Positions 1-8,797 are shown, counted from the stretch's first letter. The stretch is 64,000 bases of DNA from an uncultured Akkermansia sp. (GCA_905200945.1 CAJKMG010000001.1:248001-312000), one strand, 5' to 3'. Numbers and translations: made by a program. Notes: a model not told the origin generated them from the letters alone.

Positions 1-64
1 GTTCTTTGACCGCGAAGGCCGCCGCGTCAATGTGGCTCCGGAAGGGTCTGAAGCCGCCAACTAA
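1..64 (+). CDS. 3' end of an unidentified gene (partial)
   Basis: Only the last 20 codons are inside the window, read from position 2 and ending in a TAA at 62-64. The visible C-terminus is hydrophilic and ends VAPEGSEAAN. This is too little to assign a family. It is supported as coding because it ends 25 bases before a good terminator on the same strand. The rest of the gene lies upstream of the window. Confidence 0.5.
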   Translation, partial: FFDREGRRVNVAPEGSEAAN

Positions 65-88
65 ATACGGATTACTCTATCTCCCTGC

Positions 89-125
89 AGGGGCGGCCAT
101 CCACAGGGATGACCGCCCCTTTTTC
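89..125 (+). terminator. Rho-independent terminator
   Basis: Arms 89-100 and 109-120 pair over 12 bases with one C-A mismatch, are GC-rich, and are followed by a T-run at 120-124. It ends transcription of the upstream partial gene and separates it from the regulator gene. Confidence 0.8.
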
Positions 126-156
126 TATCTCTCTCCGCGCTCAAATAAATAACAGG

Positions 157-177
157 AATTGTTCTTGCAAAACAATT
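157..177. promoter_or_regulatory. Palindromic operator-like site, AATTGTT-N7-AACAATT
   Basis: Perfect 7-base inverted repeat with a 7-base spacer, centred at 167, lying 41 bases in front of the Fur/PerR-type regulator gene. Fur-family proteins commonly bind AT-rich palindromes of about this size and control their own genes. Assigning this one as the regulator's own operator is inference from position and symmetry. A TTGCAA at 165-170 overlaps the site and could be a -35 element, but no convincing -10 was found. Confidence 0.5.
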
Positions 178-218
178 GCCCCTCCCCCACTATCCACACA
201 GAGCATGAAAAATAAGAT

Positions 219-659
219 ATGAATCCCAAAGCAGATTCCAAGCAGGCCGTCCGCACCGCCTCTACCCTGCCGGTCATTTCCGGGTTGAGACTTACCAAGC
301 AAAGGCAGGAAGTCTATCAGGTTCTTCTGGAACAAAGGGATCATCCAACAGCCAATGAAGTTTATCAGCGGGTACGCAAAAAACTCCCCAGCATCTCCCT
401 GGCCACCGTTTATAACTGCCTGGAGGCTTTGGTGAACCACGGCCTGGTCAATCAGGTCAACTTTGAACGCAGTTCTTCCCGCTTCTGTCCCAACCTCGTT
501 GAGCACGGACACTTCCAGGACACCCGGACTGGACGCATTTACGACATCACCATCAAGGAAGGCGTGGACCTGAAGGAATTCATCAACCTGCCCGATGATG
601 TGTGCGTGGAAGAAGCCCAAATCACCCTGAGGGGGTCCATCACTACGCCGCAGGGCTAA
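219..659 (+). CDS. Fur/PerR-family transcriptional regulator
   Basis: A 146-residue winged-helix repressor. Residues 24-80 carry the Fur DNA-binding pattern: LRLTKQRQ, then HPTANEVYQRV, then the recognition-helix motif SLATVYNCLEAL. In most Fur/PerR proteins a HHHF-type motif plus CxxC cysteines follow and bind regulatory or structural metal. Here the equivalent stretch is EHGHFQDTRTGRIYDI, which has two His but no CxxC, so the structural zinc site is missing. The gene lies directly upstream of sufC with only 15 bases between, so it probably shares a transcript with suf. An upstream palindrome (157-177) suggests autoregulation. PerR-like peroxide sensing is a guess; iron sensing is equally possible. 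ATG at 219; no clear Shine-Dalgarno sequence. Confidence 0.85.
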   Translation: MNPKADSKQAVRTASTLPVISGLRLTKQRQEVYQVLLEQRDHPTANEVYQRVRKKLPSISLATVYNCLEALVNHGLVNQVNFERSSSRFCPNLVEHGHFQDTRTGRIYDITIKEGVDLKEFINLPDDVCVEEAQITLRGSITTPQG

Positions 660-674
660 CTCTCTTTCATCATC

Positions 675-1433
675 ATGAGCCTGGTCATTAAAAATTTGCA
701 CGCCAATGTGCAAGGCACGGAAATACTTAAAGGCATCAATCTGGAAATTCCCAAGGGGGAGGTGCATGCGATCATGGGGCCCAACGGCTCCGGGAAAAGC
801 ACCCTATCCAAAGTTCTTTGCGGACATCCGGACTATGAGGTAACGGAGGGGGAAGCCTGGCTGGACGGACAGAACCTGCTGGATATGAGCATTGACGAAC
901 GCAGCAGGGCGGGACTCTTCCTGGCATTTCAGTACCCTATGGAAGTTCCCGGCGTTTCCAACGCCAACTTCCTTCGCGCGGCCATGCAGGCACGCATGCC
1001 CCATGGGGAGGAACTGGATGCTGTCACCTTCTACAAAACGCTCTATGCAAAAATGGACCAGCTCGGCATGTCCCGCAAATTTACGTCGCGCGCCGTTAAT
1101 GAAGGTTTCTCCGGGGGGGAGAAAAAGCGCAATGAAGTGCTGCAAATGCTTCTTCTGAATCCCCTCTATGCCATTCTGGATGAAACGGATTCCGGCCTGG
1201 ACATAGATGCCCTCCGCATTGTCTCGGAAGGAGTCAACTCCATGCGTTCCCCCTTCCGCAGCTTCCTGGTCATCACCCACTACAAACGCCTGCTGGACTA
1301 CATCAGGCCGGACGTGGTCCACGTGCTGGCGGGCGGGCGGATTGCCCGGACCGGAGGAGGAGAACTGGTGGACGAACTGGAAAGCAGGGGATACGAGTTC
1401 CTGAAAGAAGCGGAAACAGCGGAAAAGGCATAA
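675..1433 (+). CDS. sufC: Fe-S cluster assembly ATPase SufC
   Basis: A 252-residue ABC-type ATPase without membrane segments, the expected length for SufC. Walker A is GPNGSGKST (about residues 35-43), the ABC signature is the SufC-specific form FSGGEKKRNEVLQ, and Walker B with its catalytic acid reads AILDETDSGLD, where the usual E-T-D order of SufC is kept. It powers the SufBCD scaffold that builds Fe-S clusters in the cytoplasm. It is the first suf gene after the Fur-type regulator and 23 bases ahead of sufB. No sufS, sufU, sufE or sufA gene is present in this window. Confidence 0.97.
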   Translation: MSLVIKNLHANVQGTEILKGINLEIPKGEVHAIMGPNGSGKSTLSKVLCGHPDYEVTEGEAWLDGQNLLDMSIDERSRAGLFLAFQYPMEVPGVSNANFLRAAMQARMPHGEELDAVTFYKTLYAKMDQLGMSRKFTSRAVNEGFSGGEKKRNEVLQMLLLNPLYAILDETDSGLDIDALRIVSEGVNSMRSPFRSFLVITHYKRLLDYIRPDVVHVLAGGRIARTGGGELVDELESRGYEFLKEAETAEKA

Positions 1434-1456
1434 TACCGCCAATCCGGCAATCCATC

Positions 1457-2893
1457 ATGAGCGATACACCTGACATGTCAGATAACGGGAACACACAGAA
1501 CCTGTTTGACTTCGACCGGAGCAAAGGAAACTTCTCCTTCCCGGAGCGCCATAAATTTGATGCCGGTTACGGCCTGACGGAGGCCACCATTGACTATATC
1601 TGCGACGTCAAGGACGACCCGGAATGGGTGCGCCAGTTCCGCAAAAACGCGCTTGCCGTTTTTGAAAGCAAGCCCATGCCCACCCACTGGGCTTCTCCGG
1701 ATATTAAAAAAATAGATTTCTCCCAAATCCGCTACTACCTTTCCGACGGAGAACGGCCCAAACGAAGCTGGGACGACGTACCGGAGGACGTAAAGCGCAC
1801 TTTCGAACGCCTGGGGGTTCCGGAACAGGAACGCCAGTTTCTGGCGGGCGTGGAAGCCCAGTACGACTCGGAATCCGCCTACTCCAACATGAAGGAGGAA
1901 CTCCGCAGCCAGGGCGTCATCTTCGTCAACTCCACGGAAGGCCTGAAACACCATGAAGATGTCTTCCGCCCATGGTTTGGAAAAGTCATTCCCACGGGAG
2001 ACAACAAATTCTCCGCCCTGAACAGCGCGGTATTTTCCGGAGGTTCTTTCATTTACGTGCCCAAAGGGGTTAAACTCAAGCATCCTCTCCAGGCGTACTT
2101 CCGCATCAACTCGGAAAATTTCGGGCAGTTCGAGCGAACTCTCATCATTGCGGATGAAGGCGCGGAACTTATGTACATGGAAGGGTGCACGGCACCCCAG
2201 TTTGAAACTTCCACCCTCCACTCCGCCGTTGTAGAGCTGGTCGCGCTCAAGGGCGCGAAAATCCAGTACGTCACCGTGCAAAACTGGTCCTCCAATGTCT
2301 TCAACATGGTCACCAAGCGCGGCCTTGCCATGGAAGATGCGGAAATCCGCTGGATAGACTGCAACATTGGCTCCGGCCTCACCATGAAATACCCGGCGGT
2401 GGTGCTCAAAGGCAGACGCGCGCGCGGAGAAGTCATCTCCATCGCCCTGGCAAACACGGGCCAGCATCAAGATACGGGAGCCAAAATGATCCATGCGGCG
2501 GACGACACTACGTCCAACATCGTTTCCAAATCCATCAGCATCGGTGAAGGGCGCGCCAGTTACCGGGGCCAGGTAATCATGGGCAAAGGGCTCAAGGGTT
2601 GCAAAAACAACACGGAATGCGACGCCCTCCTTCTGGCGGCCAACAGCCGCACGGACACGTACCCTGCCATCACGGTAAAAGGGGATGGAGGCACAGTGCA
2701 GCATGAGGCCTCCGTCTCCCAGGTCTCTGAAGAAATGCTCTTTTACATGCAGCAGCGGGGCATCCCGAAAGCAGCTGCGATGTCCCTGGCCGTCAATGGA
2801 TTCATTAACGACCTCGTTCAGGAATTTCCCATGGAATACTCTGTGGAGCTGCGCAGGCTCATTGATCTGGAAATGGAAGACAGCATTGGATAA
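1457..2893 (+). CDS. sufB: Fe-S cluster assembly scaffold protein SufB
   Basis: A 478-residue SufB. The family pattern is clear: GYGLTEATIDYI near the N-terminus, then GVIFVNSTEGLKHHEDVFRPWFG, FSGGSFIYVPKGVKLKHPLQAYFRIN, the EGCTAP stretch, and the C-terminal GFINDLVQEFPMEYS. SufB forms the beta-helical scaffold on which nascent clusters are assembled with SufC and SufD. Start ATG at 1457 has no obvious Shine-Dalgarno. It sits between sufC and sufD in a compact operon, 11 bases before sufD. Confidence 0.97.
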   Translation: MSDTPDMSDNGNTQNLFDFDRSKGNFSFPERHKFDAGYGLTEATIDYICDVKDDPEWVRQFRKNALAVFESKPMPTHWASPDIKKIDFSQIRYYLSDGERPKRSWDDVPEDVKRTFERLGVPEQERQFLAGVEAQYDSESAYSNMKEELRSQGVIFVNSTEGLKHHEDVFRPWFGKVIPTGDNKFSALNSAVFSGGSFIYVPKGVKLKHPLQAYFRINSENFGQFERTLIIADEGAELMYMEGCTAPQFETSTLHSAVVELVALKGAKIQYVTVQNWSSNVFNMVTKRGLAMEDAEIRWIDCNIGSGLTMKYPAVVLKGRRARGEVISIALANTGQHQDTGAKMIHAADDTTSNIVSKSISIGEGRASYRGQVIMGKGLKGCKNNTECDALLLAANSRTDTYPAITVKGDGGTVQHEASVSQVSEEMLFYMQQRGIPKAAAMSLAVNGFINDLVQEFPMEYSVELRRLIDLEMEDSIG

Positions 2894-2904
2894 GGAGGGA
2901 AACA

Positions 2905-4158
2905 ATGAACCACTTGCTTAACGAAGAACAATTCCCCGCAGGCTTTCTTCCCGCATGGTTTGAAGCCCGGCGCCGCCATGCCCTGGAACAGGCGGAACGG
3001 CTTCCGGAACCTTCCCGCCGTATGGAATCCTGGCGTTTCGGCACCCCCGGCAACGAATCCCTGGAACATGTTGAAGCGGCTCCTCCCGCAGATCCGGAAA
3101 CCTTGGCCCCTGTTATCAGGGAACAAGCCTCCATGCCGGAGGCTCTCCGCATTGTTTACGCCAACGGGATCCCCGTTTCCATCCCGGAAGAACTGCCGGA
3201 AGGTCTTTCCGTAATGGATATGGAAGACTTTGTTCTGCAATGCCCGGACACCGCCCGGAAATACCTGGGAACAGAGATGGAAACGCTCGGTTCCGAAAAA
3301 TTGTCGGCATTCACTACGGCCCTCCAGCACAATGGGCTGGTTATTATGGCGGACAGGGAAATCTCCCTCCCTCTGGAAATACTCCACTTCATCTCCGGAG
3401 ATAACGTGGCCGTTTTTCCCTCTACGCTGCTCATTGCGGAAACCGGAAGCCGCCTGCGCATTCTGGAACGCCACCTTAGCGCAGACCATGGCCGCCAATT
3501 CTGCGGAGCGCTCCAGCAGTACCATCTTTCCTCCGGGTCATCTGTCAAATACGCGCTGGTTCAGGAACTTAACAGCCGCTCCCGTGCCGTGGAGCTTTCC
3601 CATATGATGGCGGATGATTCCGCGGAAATGGAACATCTCGTCAGCCATCCCGGCGCGGCATGGGCCAGGCAGGAAACGGTCTGCATCCTGAACGGAGACG
3701 GCGCAGGAGTCCGCCTGCTTTCCGCCAATCATTTGAAGGAAAACAAGGAGCTGGACCAGAGGACCTACCAGAAGCACCTTTACCGCGGAGCCTCCAGTAA
3801 CCTGCTTTACGCTAATGTGCTTGACGACGAAGCCATCAGCATTTTCAGCGGCATGATTCTGGTGGCGGAAGGAGCGCATGACACCAGCGCCTATCAAAGC
3901 AACCGCAATCTCATTCTCAGCCCCAGAGCGGAAGCCAATTCCATTCCCGGCCTGGAAATCCTGGCGGACAGAGTGCAGTGTTCGCACGGTTCCGCCACAT
4001 CCTCCATTTCTCCGGAAGAAATCTTCTACCTGCTTTCACGGGGCATTCCGGAGCAAACGGCGCGCAGGATGATTGCCCAGGGCTTCCTGAAACATGTCTT
4101 GGACCAATTTTCCGATGAAACCATACGTACCGCGGTGGAAAGCATCATTCTGCCCTAA
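2905..4158 (+). CDS. sufD: Fe-S cluster assembly protein SufD
   Basis: A 417-residue SufD, the non-catalytic partner of SufB in the SufBC2D complex. The C-terminal half has the SufB/SufD beta-helix core, with QSNRNLILSPRAEANSIPGLEI followed by the conserved CSHGSATSSIS stretch and LLSRGIPEQTARRMIAQGFL. The N-terminal 90 residues are diverged, as usual in SufD. It has the clearest ribosome-binding site in this region, AAGGAGGG six bases before the ATG. It is the last gene of the perR-like/sufCBD unit; the next gene converges on it. Confidence 0.95.
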   Translation: MNHLLNEEQFPAGFLPAWFEARRRHALEQAERLPEPSRRMESWRFGTPGNESLEHVEAAPPADPETLAPVIREQASMPEALRIVYANGIPVSIPEELPEGLSVMDMEDFVLQCPDTARKYLGTEMETLGSEKLSAFTTALQHNGLVIMADREISLPLEILHFISGDNVAVFPSTLLIAETGSRLRILERHLSADHGRQFCGALQQYHLSSGSSVKYALVQELNSRSRAVELSHMMADDSAEMEHLVSHPGAAWARQETVCILNGDGAGVRLLSANHLKENKELDQRTYQKHLYRGASSNLLYANVLDDEAISIFSGMILVAEGAHDTSAYQSNRNLILSPRAEANSIPGLEILADRVQCSHGSATSSISPEEIFYLLSRGIPEQTARRMIAQGFLKHVLDQFSDETIRTAVESIILP

Positions 4159-4199
4159 CCGCTATGTCATGAAAACAAAAAAGACGGAGAGCAGGCCCC

Positions 4200-6536
4200 C
4201 TACCCCATCTTTCCCGTTCTGATATTAATGCGCCGCTGTAAGAAAGCTGTCACAAGCAGAAACAGGGCAGTTCCCCCCATCATGCTGTAATACCATTCAC
4301 GGTAAGGCGTATGGTACTGAAGGAGGATTTCCGTCTGCTGTTCCGAATCCGGAACAGAAACAAGAATAGCATAGCGCTCAGTACTGGATAAAGGAAGCTC
4401 TTCCCCCTTCCCGGTGCGGGCGCTCCATCCCCTGGAATAGCTCTCAAGAACAGATAATTCCTTTGTTCCTGGCGGCACGGTGACATGAATCTTATTATTC
4501 GTTCTCCAATCCGGGACAACAGGAGAAAAATGACTCTCTTCCCCTTGGGTTCGGACGAAATAGCGTCCACGGTACAAGGGATTTTCCAGCAAGAAGAAAT
4601 CTTCCGTTTCCTGAACCAGAATCCACCCGTCAAAGTCTGGTTTTCCGGCTCTGGAATCGCACAGCAAATGGGAAATTCCGGCCATGGCATAATCTTCCGG
4701 ATGATAATGTCCATCCGACAAAGGCCTCAAATATTTGGGCTGTACCGTTTCATAGCCTGAAGCCAGTCTTATTCCATATGTGGATAAATGATTGGTACAT
4801 AGAAAATCCAAGTCATTATGGGGATTGACGATGACAACGGCTCCATCCCCCACATGACCGCGGAACTCGGGCATCCACTCCGGTTCTCTATAAAGATAGC
4901 CGCTTTCCGGTTTGTCGGAATAGGCAATCCATGAAGAAGAAAACACTAATTGCTCCCCAAAGGTACATAACACCACAAGTCCTGCCCACCACTTCGGATA
5001 ACGGCTGGACATATTCAGGCGGGAACAGGCCCAGCCCCCTACGCCGATCAGTAATATTAATGAAACATTGCGCCAATCCCAAATCATCAGCTGATCCAGG
5101 AGACGCTCGCTTCTGAGCAAATACCAGGAATGACGGTATTGTTGCTGAGAGGTCGTTATGTTTCCGTCAATAAAGCTATGCAATTTTAACAGCAATGGTT
5201 CATGGAAACACTGAACGGCTACCGATACGGCAAGCCATACGCACAAAATTCCAATTCCCCACCAGGCAAGTCTGCGCCAGACAGGAAGAGCCGGATGCCT
5301 CCCAAGGTCAAATAACTGCCATCCGGCAAGCCAGCTCATTCCGAAAGCCATCACAACCGTGGAACGTGAATAAAGAAAAGTGGAAAGAGGTGTGCATGAA
5401 ACAATGAAACTGACAAGAAAACAGAACTTGGCCGTCAACGGCGCCCGTCGGTTAAACAATGCCAGAACAGCCAGCACAAAAACAATTCCTCCGCCAAATT
5501 TGATATCGAACAAATCAGCTCCAATCACTTTGGAAATACTGATTGTCTGGGGAATGCCGAAGAGCGTCGGCATCACAGATGTGGCCAGAAAAGGAAGATT
5601 TTCCAGCCCCCAGACAAACGGCAGGCTTTTACAGCCTTCCATGCGCGGCAGGGTGTCCACAAAAACATCCAAGGAAAGCAACGCCGCCAAAAATCCGGAG
5701 ACCAAATAAAAAGAAGATGATTTCAGAAAAACTTTCCAGGACCAGCGGTCTGTCCGTTTCCACCAATCAGCAAGAAACACGCACAGCACCAAAAGAAAAA
5801 CAAAGAGGCACGCTTGCAGATGGCCACCTCGGAATCCAAGAGCAATAAAAAGAATAGAAGGAAGATGCACCCATTTGTTTTTCCTTCTCCCTTCCAACAG
5901 GGACCAGACAATCAACGGAGCCCAAATCATGCCACCAAGCCACCGGTCATATATCCACATAATAAACTGGGAATAAAAACTGAAGCTCACGGCTCCCAGC
6001 AATACGTACGGAACGGGAATTCCCCTGGATTTCAGCAGTATGATCATCCCCAGCCCCGCAATAAAAAACTGCATCCAGATTCCGACATCCCATGCCGTCC
6101 AGAAAGGAAGAAAACCAAATAACCAATGATGCCAATCCCCCGGGCTTAACATGGTATTTTCCGGCAGTGAAGTTCCATTGTGGGTATAAGGGTTCCATCC
6201 CATATATCCATCACTTTGCCAGGACTGCTGCATCGCCCAGCTATAAGGTAAATATTGAGAAGCTCCATCTACGTTATATTGGTTATGGACCTCCTCCATT
6301 GGCTGAGTCGCAAATGGTTTAAACAGGCATTCCACACAATCTACCGGGGCTAAAACTTTTCCTCCGAACACGGCAGGAGCAAAAAAAAGCAGTACAAGCG
6401 CTGCCCAAATGATTATCCCCCGCCATAAGGGAATTTTCCCTGTTTCTTCACGATTCATTAATAATAAAAATCTGACATTAAATACCCATGCATACCAAGA
6501 CCAAATCCCTGCAAACAGACGAAGGAATTTCTCCAC
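4200..6536 (-). CDS. YfhO-like multi-pass membrane protein
   Basis: A 778-residue integral membrane protein with many hydrophobic segments spread over residues 35-560, a large periplasmic-type C-terminal domain with soluble character, and a last membrane segment near residue 750. The layout (short cytosolic start, first helix, then a polar loop with an NPYTHNG stretch, then a helix-rich block) matches the YfhO/GT-C membrane proteins that are thought to move or attach lipid-linked sugars. The activity is not known. The whole gene is much richer in A and T than its neighbours, suggesting transfer. Read from GTG at 6536; an ATG at 6458 (MNREETGK) is an alternative start. Downstream of a broken gene on the same strand. 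Confidence 0.7.
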   Translation of the reverse strand: MEKFLRLFAGIWSWYAWVFNVRFLLLMNREETGKIPLWRGIIIWAALVLLFFAPAVFGGKVLAPVDCVECLFKPFATQPMEEVHNQYNVDGASQYLPYSWAMQQSWQSDGYMGWNPYTHNGTSLPENTMLSPGDWHHWLFGFLPFWTAWDVGIWMQFFIAGLGMIILLKSRGIPVPYVLLGAVSFSFYSQFIMWIYDRWLGGMIWAPLIVWSLLEGRRKNKWVHLPSILFIALGFRGGHLQACLFVFLLVLCVFLADWWKRTDRWSWKVFLKSSSFYLVSGFLAALLSLDVFVDTLPRMEGCKSLPFVWGLENLPFLATSVMPTLFGIPQTISISKVIGADLFDIKFGGGIVFVLAVLALFNRRAPLTAKFCFLVSFIVSCTPLSTFLYSRSTVVMAFGMSWLAGWQLFDLGRHPALPVWRRLAWWGIGILCVWLAVSVAVQCFHEPLLLKLHSFIDGNITTSQQQYRHSWYLLRSERLLDQLMIWDWRNVSLILLIGVGGWACSRLNMSSRYPKWWAGLVVLCTFGEQLVFSSSWIAYSDKPESGYLYREPEWMPEFRGHVGDGAVVIVNPHNDLDFLCTNHLSTYGIRLASGYETVQPKYLRPLSDGHYHPEDYAMAGISHLLCDSRAGKPDFDGWILVQETEDFFLLENPLYRGRYFVRTQGEESHFSPVVPDWRTNNKIHVTVPPGTKELSVLESYSRGWSARTGKGEELPLSSTERYAILVSVPDSEQQTEILLQYHTPYREWYYSMMGGTALFLLVTAFLQRRINIRTGKMG

Positions 6537-6611
6537 AGAATTTTTTAAATCCTGTTTCTATCTTTCTCCTTCAGCACAGGAATTATATCAATGCATCGGA
6601 ACGCCTTTTTC

Positions 6612-6632
6612 TAACGGATTTACAATCCGTTA
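6612..6632. repeat. Short palindrome TAACGGAT-N5-ATCCGTTA
   Basis: Perfect 8-base inverted repeat with a 5-base loop, lying between the YfhO-like gene and the broken small gene in the AT-rich stretch. No T-run follows on either strand, so it is not a standard terminator. A second site with nearly the same arms but a different loop lies at 45223-45243. Confidence 0.55.
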
Positions 6633-6662
6633 CAGCCAGGAAACGAGAAAAAACTCTTGTTC

Positions 6663-7214
6663 TCACGGAAAGTTCCGCTCTTTACGGTTATTGAAACGTG
6701 ACTCCGTTTCAATATGCAATGGACTCCATGAAAGAGGATTTGCCAAAATTCTGCTTTGGGCCCGGATATTGTAGACATTTTCCGTGTTCCCGACAAAAAG
6801 GTGAGTCCAGGCAAATTTCTGTTCTGCATAAAAACCCATGATACGTAAAGGAACAACGTTGCAAGTTCTTTTCCCTTAGAGTTACAGCTTGACTCCGGAT
6901 TGTAAATTCGCCCACCTTCCCAAGGAACCGCTGTTTCATCAGAAAACGCTTCACCTGAAACTATTTTCATTCTGAATTTCCGGTTAGGCATCTTAAGAAA
7001 TGCATCAAAAAAATCTGACCGGGATGATAAGAAATAGCGTTGCAGCCGGTTGATGACCTGCCCGACAAACAGATTGAGGGAACAAATATTGAGACTCATC
7101 ATTCCATATAAAAATATGAATAAAGAGAAATCGGATAAACAGGAACAGAGCAAACAATAAATAAGCAACCCGGAACAGAGGTAGCCCGGCAGGATCGCCA
7201 TGTAAATATTTCAT
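6663..7214 (-). pseudogene. Broken small membrane-anchored protein gene (two frameshifts)
   Basis: A protein-like reading can be followed through three frames. It starts at ATG 7212-7214 (MKYLHGDPAGLPLF, then a strong hydrophobic helix). It leaves that frame at a run of seven T near 7005-7012 (minus strand) and continues DAFLKMPNRKFRMKIVSGE. It then changes frame again at GGGAAAA (6869-6875) and continues with RIMGFYAEQKFAWTHLF and VYNIRAQSRILANPL to a TGA at 6663-6665. The two shifts cancel (+1, then -1), and both fall in homopolymer runs. Restored length would be about 183 residues. No known family recognised. Either true decay, sequencing errors or, less likely, recoding. Confidence 0.5.
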
Positions 7215-7285
7215 CCGGCATCCGGTAAGGAAAACGAAACTATTTTTTGAAACAAGGAAGAGTGTTTCTCCGTTATTATTACCGT

Positions 7286-8797
7286 ATGGTCACATTTTAC
7301 AACATCACACTCTCTACCGCCTTTTCCCTGCTGATACTGCCTGTGGCGGAAGCGGCACGGCCCAATGTGGTTCTCATCAATGCGGATGACCTTGGCTGGG
7401 CGGAAGTGGGCTGCTACGGTCAGAAAAAAATCAAAACCCCGAACATTGACAGGCTGGCCTCCGAAGGACAGCGATGGGTTTATTTTTATTCCGGGGCTCC
7501 GGTTTGTTCCCCTTCCCGCAACGTGCTGATGACGGGCAGACATACGGGCAGCTGCGACGTACAGGATTTGAAGCGCGTGGACGAGAGCGAAAACTGGCGC
7601 GACTGGCGCGACCTCAAGGGAGACTGGCCCATCGAAGAAAAAACCTACACCCTGCCGGAAGCCATGAAAAAGGCCGGGTACGCTACGGCGGTATTCGGCA
7701 AATGGGGCATTGGAGATTTCGGCTCCACCGGAGCGCCGGACAAACACGGCGTGGACAGGTTTTATGGCTACACGGATCAGAAAGCCTGTCATACCTACTA
7801 TCCTCCATACCTCTGGAATAACGGAAAGAAGGAAGTTCTCAACACTTCCCTGACAGCCGCCACCATCGGACACGGTTCCCAGCCCAAAGGGGAAGTTCTG
7901 GCGGACACCTACCGCGCGGAACAGCACAGTTCCGATCTTATTGCAGATAAAATGCTGGAATTTGTGAAGGAAAAGGCCCATGACAAACAACCGTTTTTCC
8001 TGTACTACGCCCCTCTGGAACCCCATGTGGCCATGCAGCCCCTTCAGGAATGGATTGACCGCTATCCCCGCGAATGGGACAAATCCCCCTACCGCGGCAA
8101 CCGGGGCTATCTGCCCCATCCCCGCCCCCGGGCCGCCTATGCAGGCATGATTTCCCAGATGGACCACAACGTAGGACGCCTGCTGGACACGCTGGAAGCC
8201 TGCGGCCTGGACAAAAATACCATCGTCATTTTTACCAGCGACAACGGCACCACAAATGATGCAGGAGGGGTGGACCACCGTTTTTTCAACTCCGTAGCCG
8301 ATCTCAAAGGATTGAAAGGGCAGCTTTATGAAGGCGGTATCCGTGTCCCCGGCATCATCCGCTGGCCCGGGAAAATAGCTCCGGGAAAAACCATCACCCA
8401 GCCGGCCTTCCACGCGGACGTGATGCCTACGCTGTGCGCTCTGACTGGAGCGGATGCAGGTTCTCCGCTGGGGACAGACCTCTCCCCTGTCCTTCTGGGC
8501 AAAAAATCCGCCCTGCATGACAGGAAGCCCCTGGTCTGGGCAGGGGGAGGCTACGGCGGCCAGGTAGCCGTGCGTTTCAACTCCAAGAAAGTCATCCGCC
8601 GCAACCTGTTTCCCGGTAAAAAACCGGACAACTGGGAAGTGTACGATATCGTGAAAGACCCCGCAGAGAAAAACAATATCGCCGCAGAAAACCGTGACCT
8701 GATCAATAGAGCCATCGCCATTCTGGACAGGGAATATCAACCCGCGCCCGGCTTCCAGGCCCTGCGTTACAAGGCCCCGGAACAGGCAGCCGAATAA
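7286..8797 (+). CDS. Secreted Cys-type sulfatase (arylsulfatase family)
   Basis: A 503-residue type I sulfatase with a signal peptide (residues 1-24, cleavage after AEAA). Metal ligands lie in NADDLGW near the start of the mature protein. The active-site motif is VCSPSRNVLMTGR, where Cys74 in C-x-P-S-R would be converted to formylglycine by a sulfatase-maturating enzyme encoded elsewhere. FGKWGIG and the later TSDNGTTND add further metal and substrate residues. It removes sulfate esters from a glycan in the periplasm or outside the cell; in a mucin-degrading bacterium sulfated mucin O-glycans are the likely substrate. Start chosen at ATG 7286 because it gives a clean signal peptide; a TTG at 7247 would only add 13 residues. 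Confidence 0.92.
   Translation: MVTFYNITLSTAFSLLILPVAEAARPNVVLINADDLGWAEVGCYGQKKIKTPNIDRLASEGQRWVYFYSGAPVCSPSRNVLMTGRHTGSCDVQDLKRVDESENWRDWRDLKGDWPIEEKTYTLPEAMKKAGYATAVFGKWGIGDFGSTGAPDKHGVDRFYGYTDQKACHTYYPPYLWNNGKKEVLNTSLTAATIGHGSQPKGEVLADTYRAEQHSSDLIADKMLEFVKEKAHDKQPFFLYYAPLEPHVAMQPLQEWIDRYPREWDKSPYRGNRGYLPHPRPRAAYAGMISQMDHNVGRLLDTLEACGLDKNTIVIFTSDNGTTNDAGGVDHRFFNSVADLKGLKGQLYEGGIRVPGIIRWPGKIAPGKTITQPAFHADVMPTLCALTGADAGSPLGTDLSPVLLGKKSALHDRKPLVWAGGGYGGQVAVRFNSKKVIRRNLFPGKKPDNWEVYDIVKDPAEKNNIAAENRDLINRAIAILDREYQPAPGFQALRYKAPEQAAE

Noticed and set aside
1478..2905. 475-residue antisense open reading opposite sufB
   Set aside because: SufB is complete on the plus strand; the antisense translation has no recognisable domain and no start signal.
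6612..6632. Integron attC or phage attachment site
   Set aside because: The palindrome is far shorter than an attC site and no integrase gene or direct repeats flank it.
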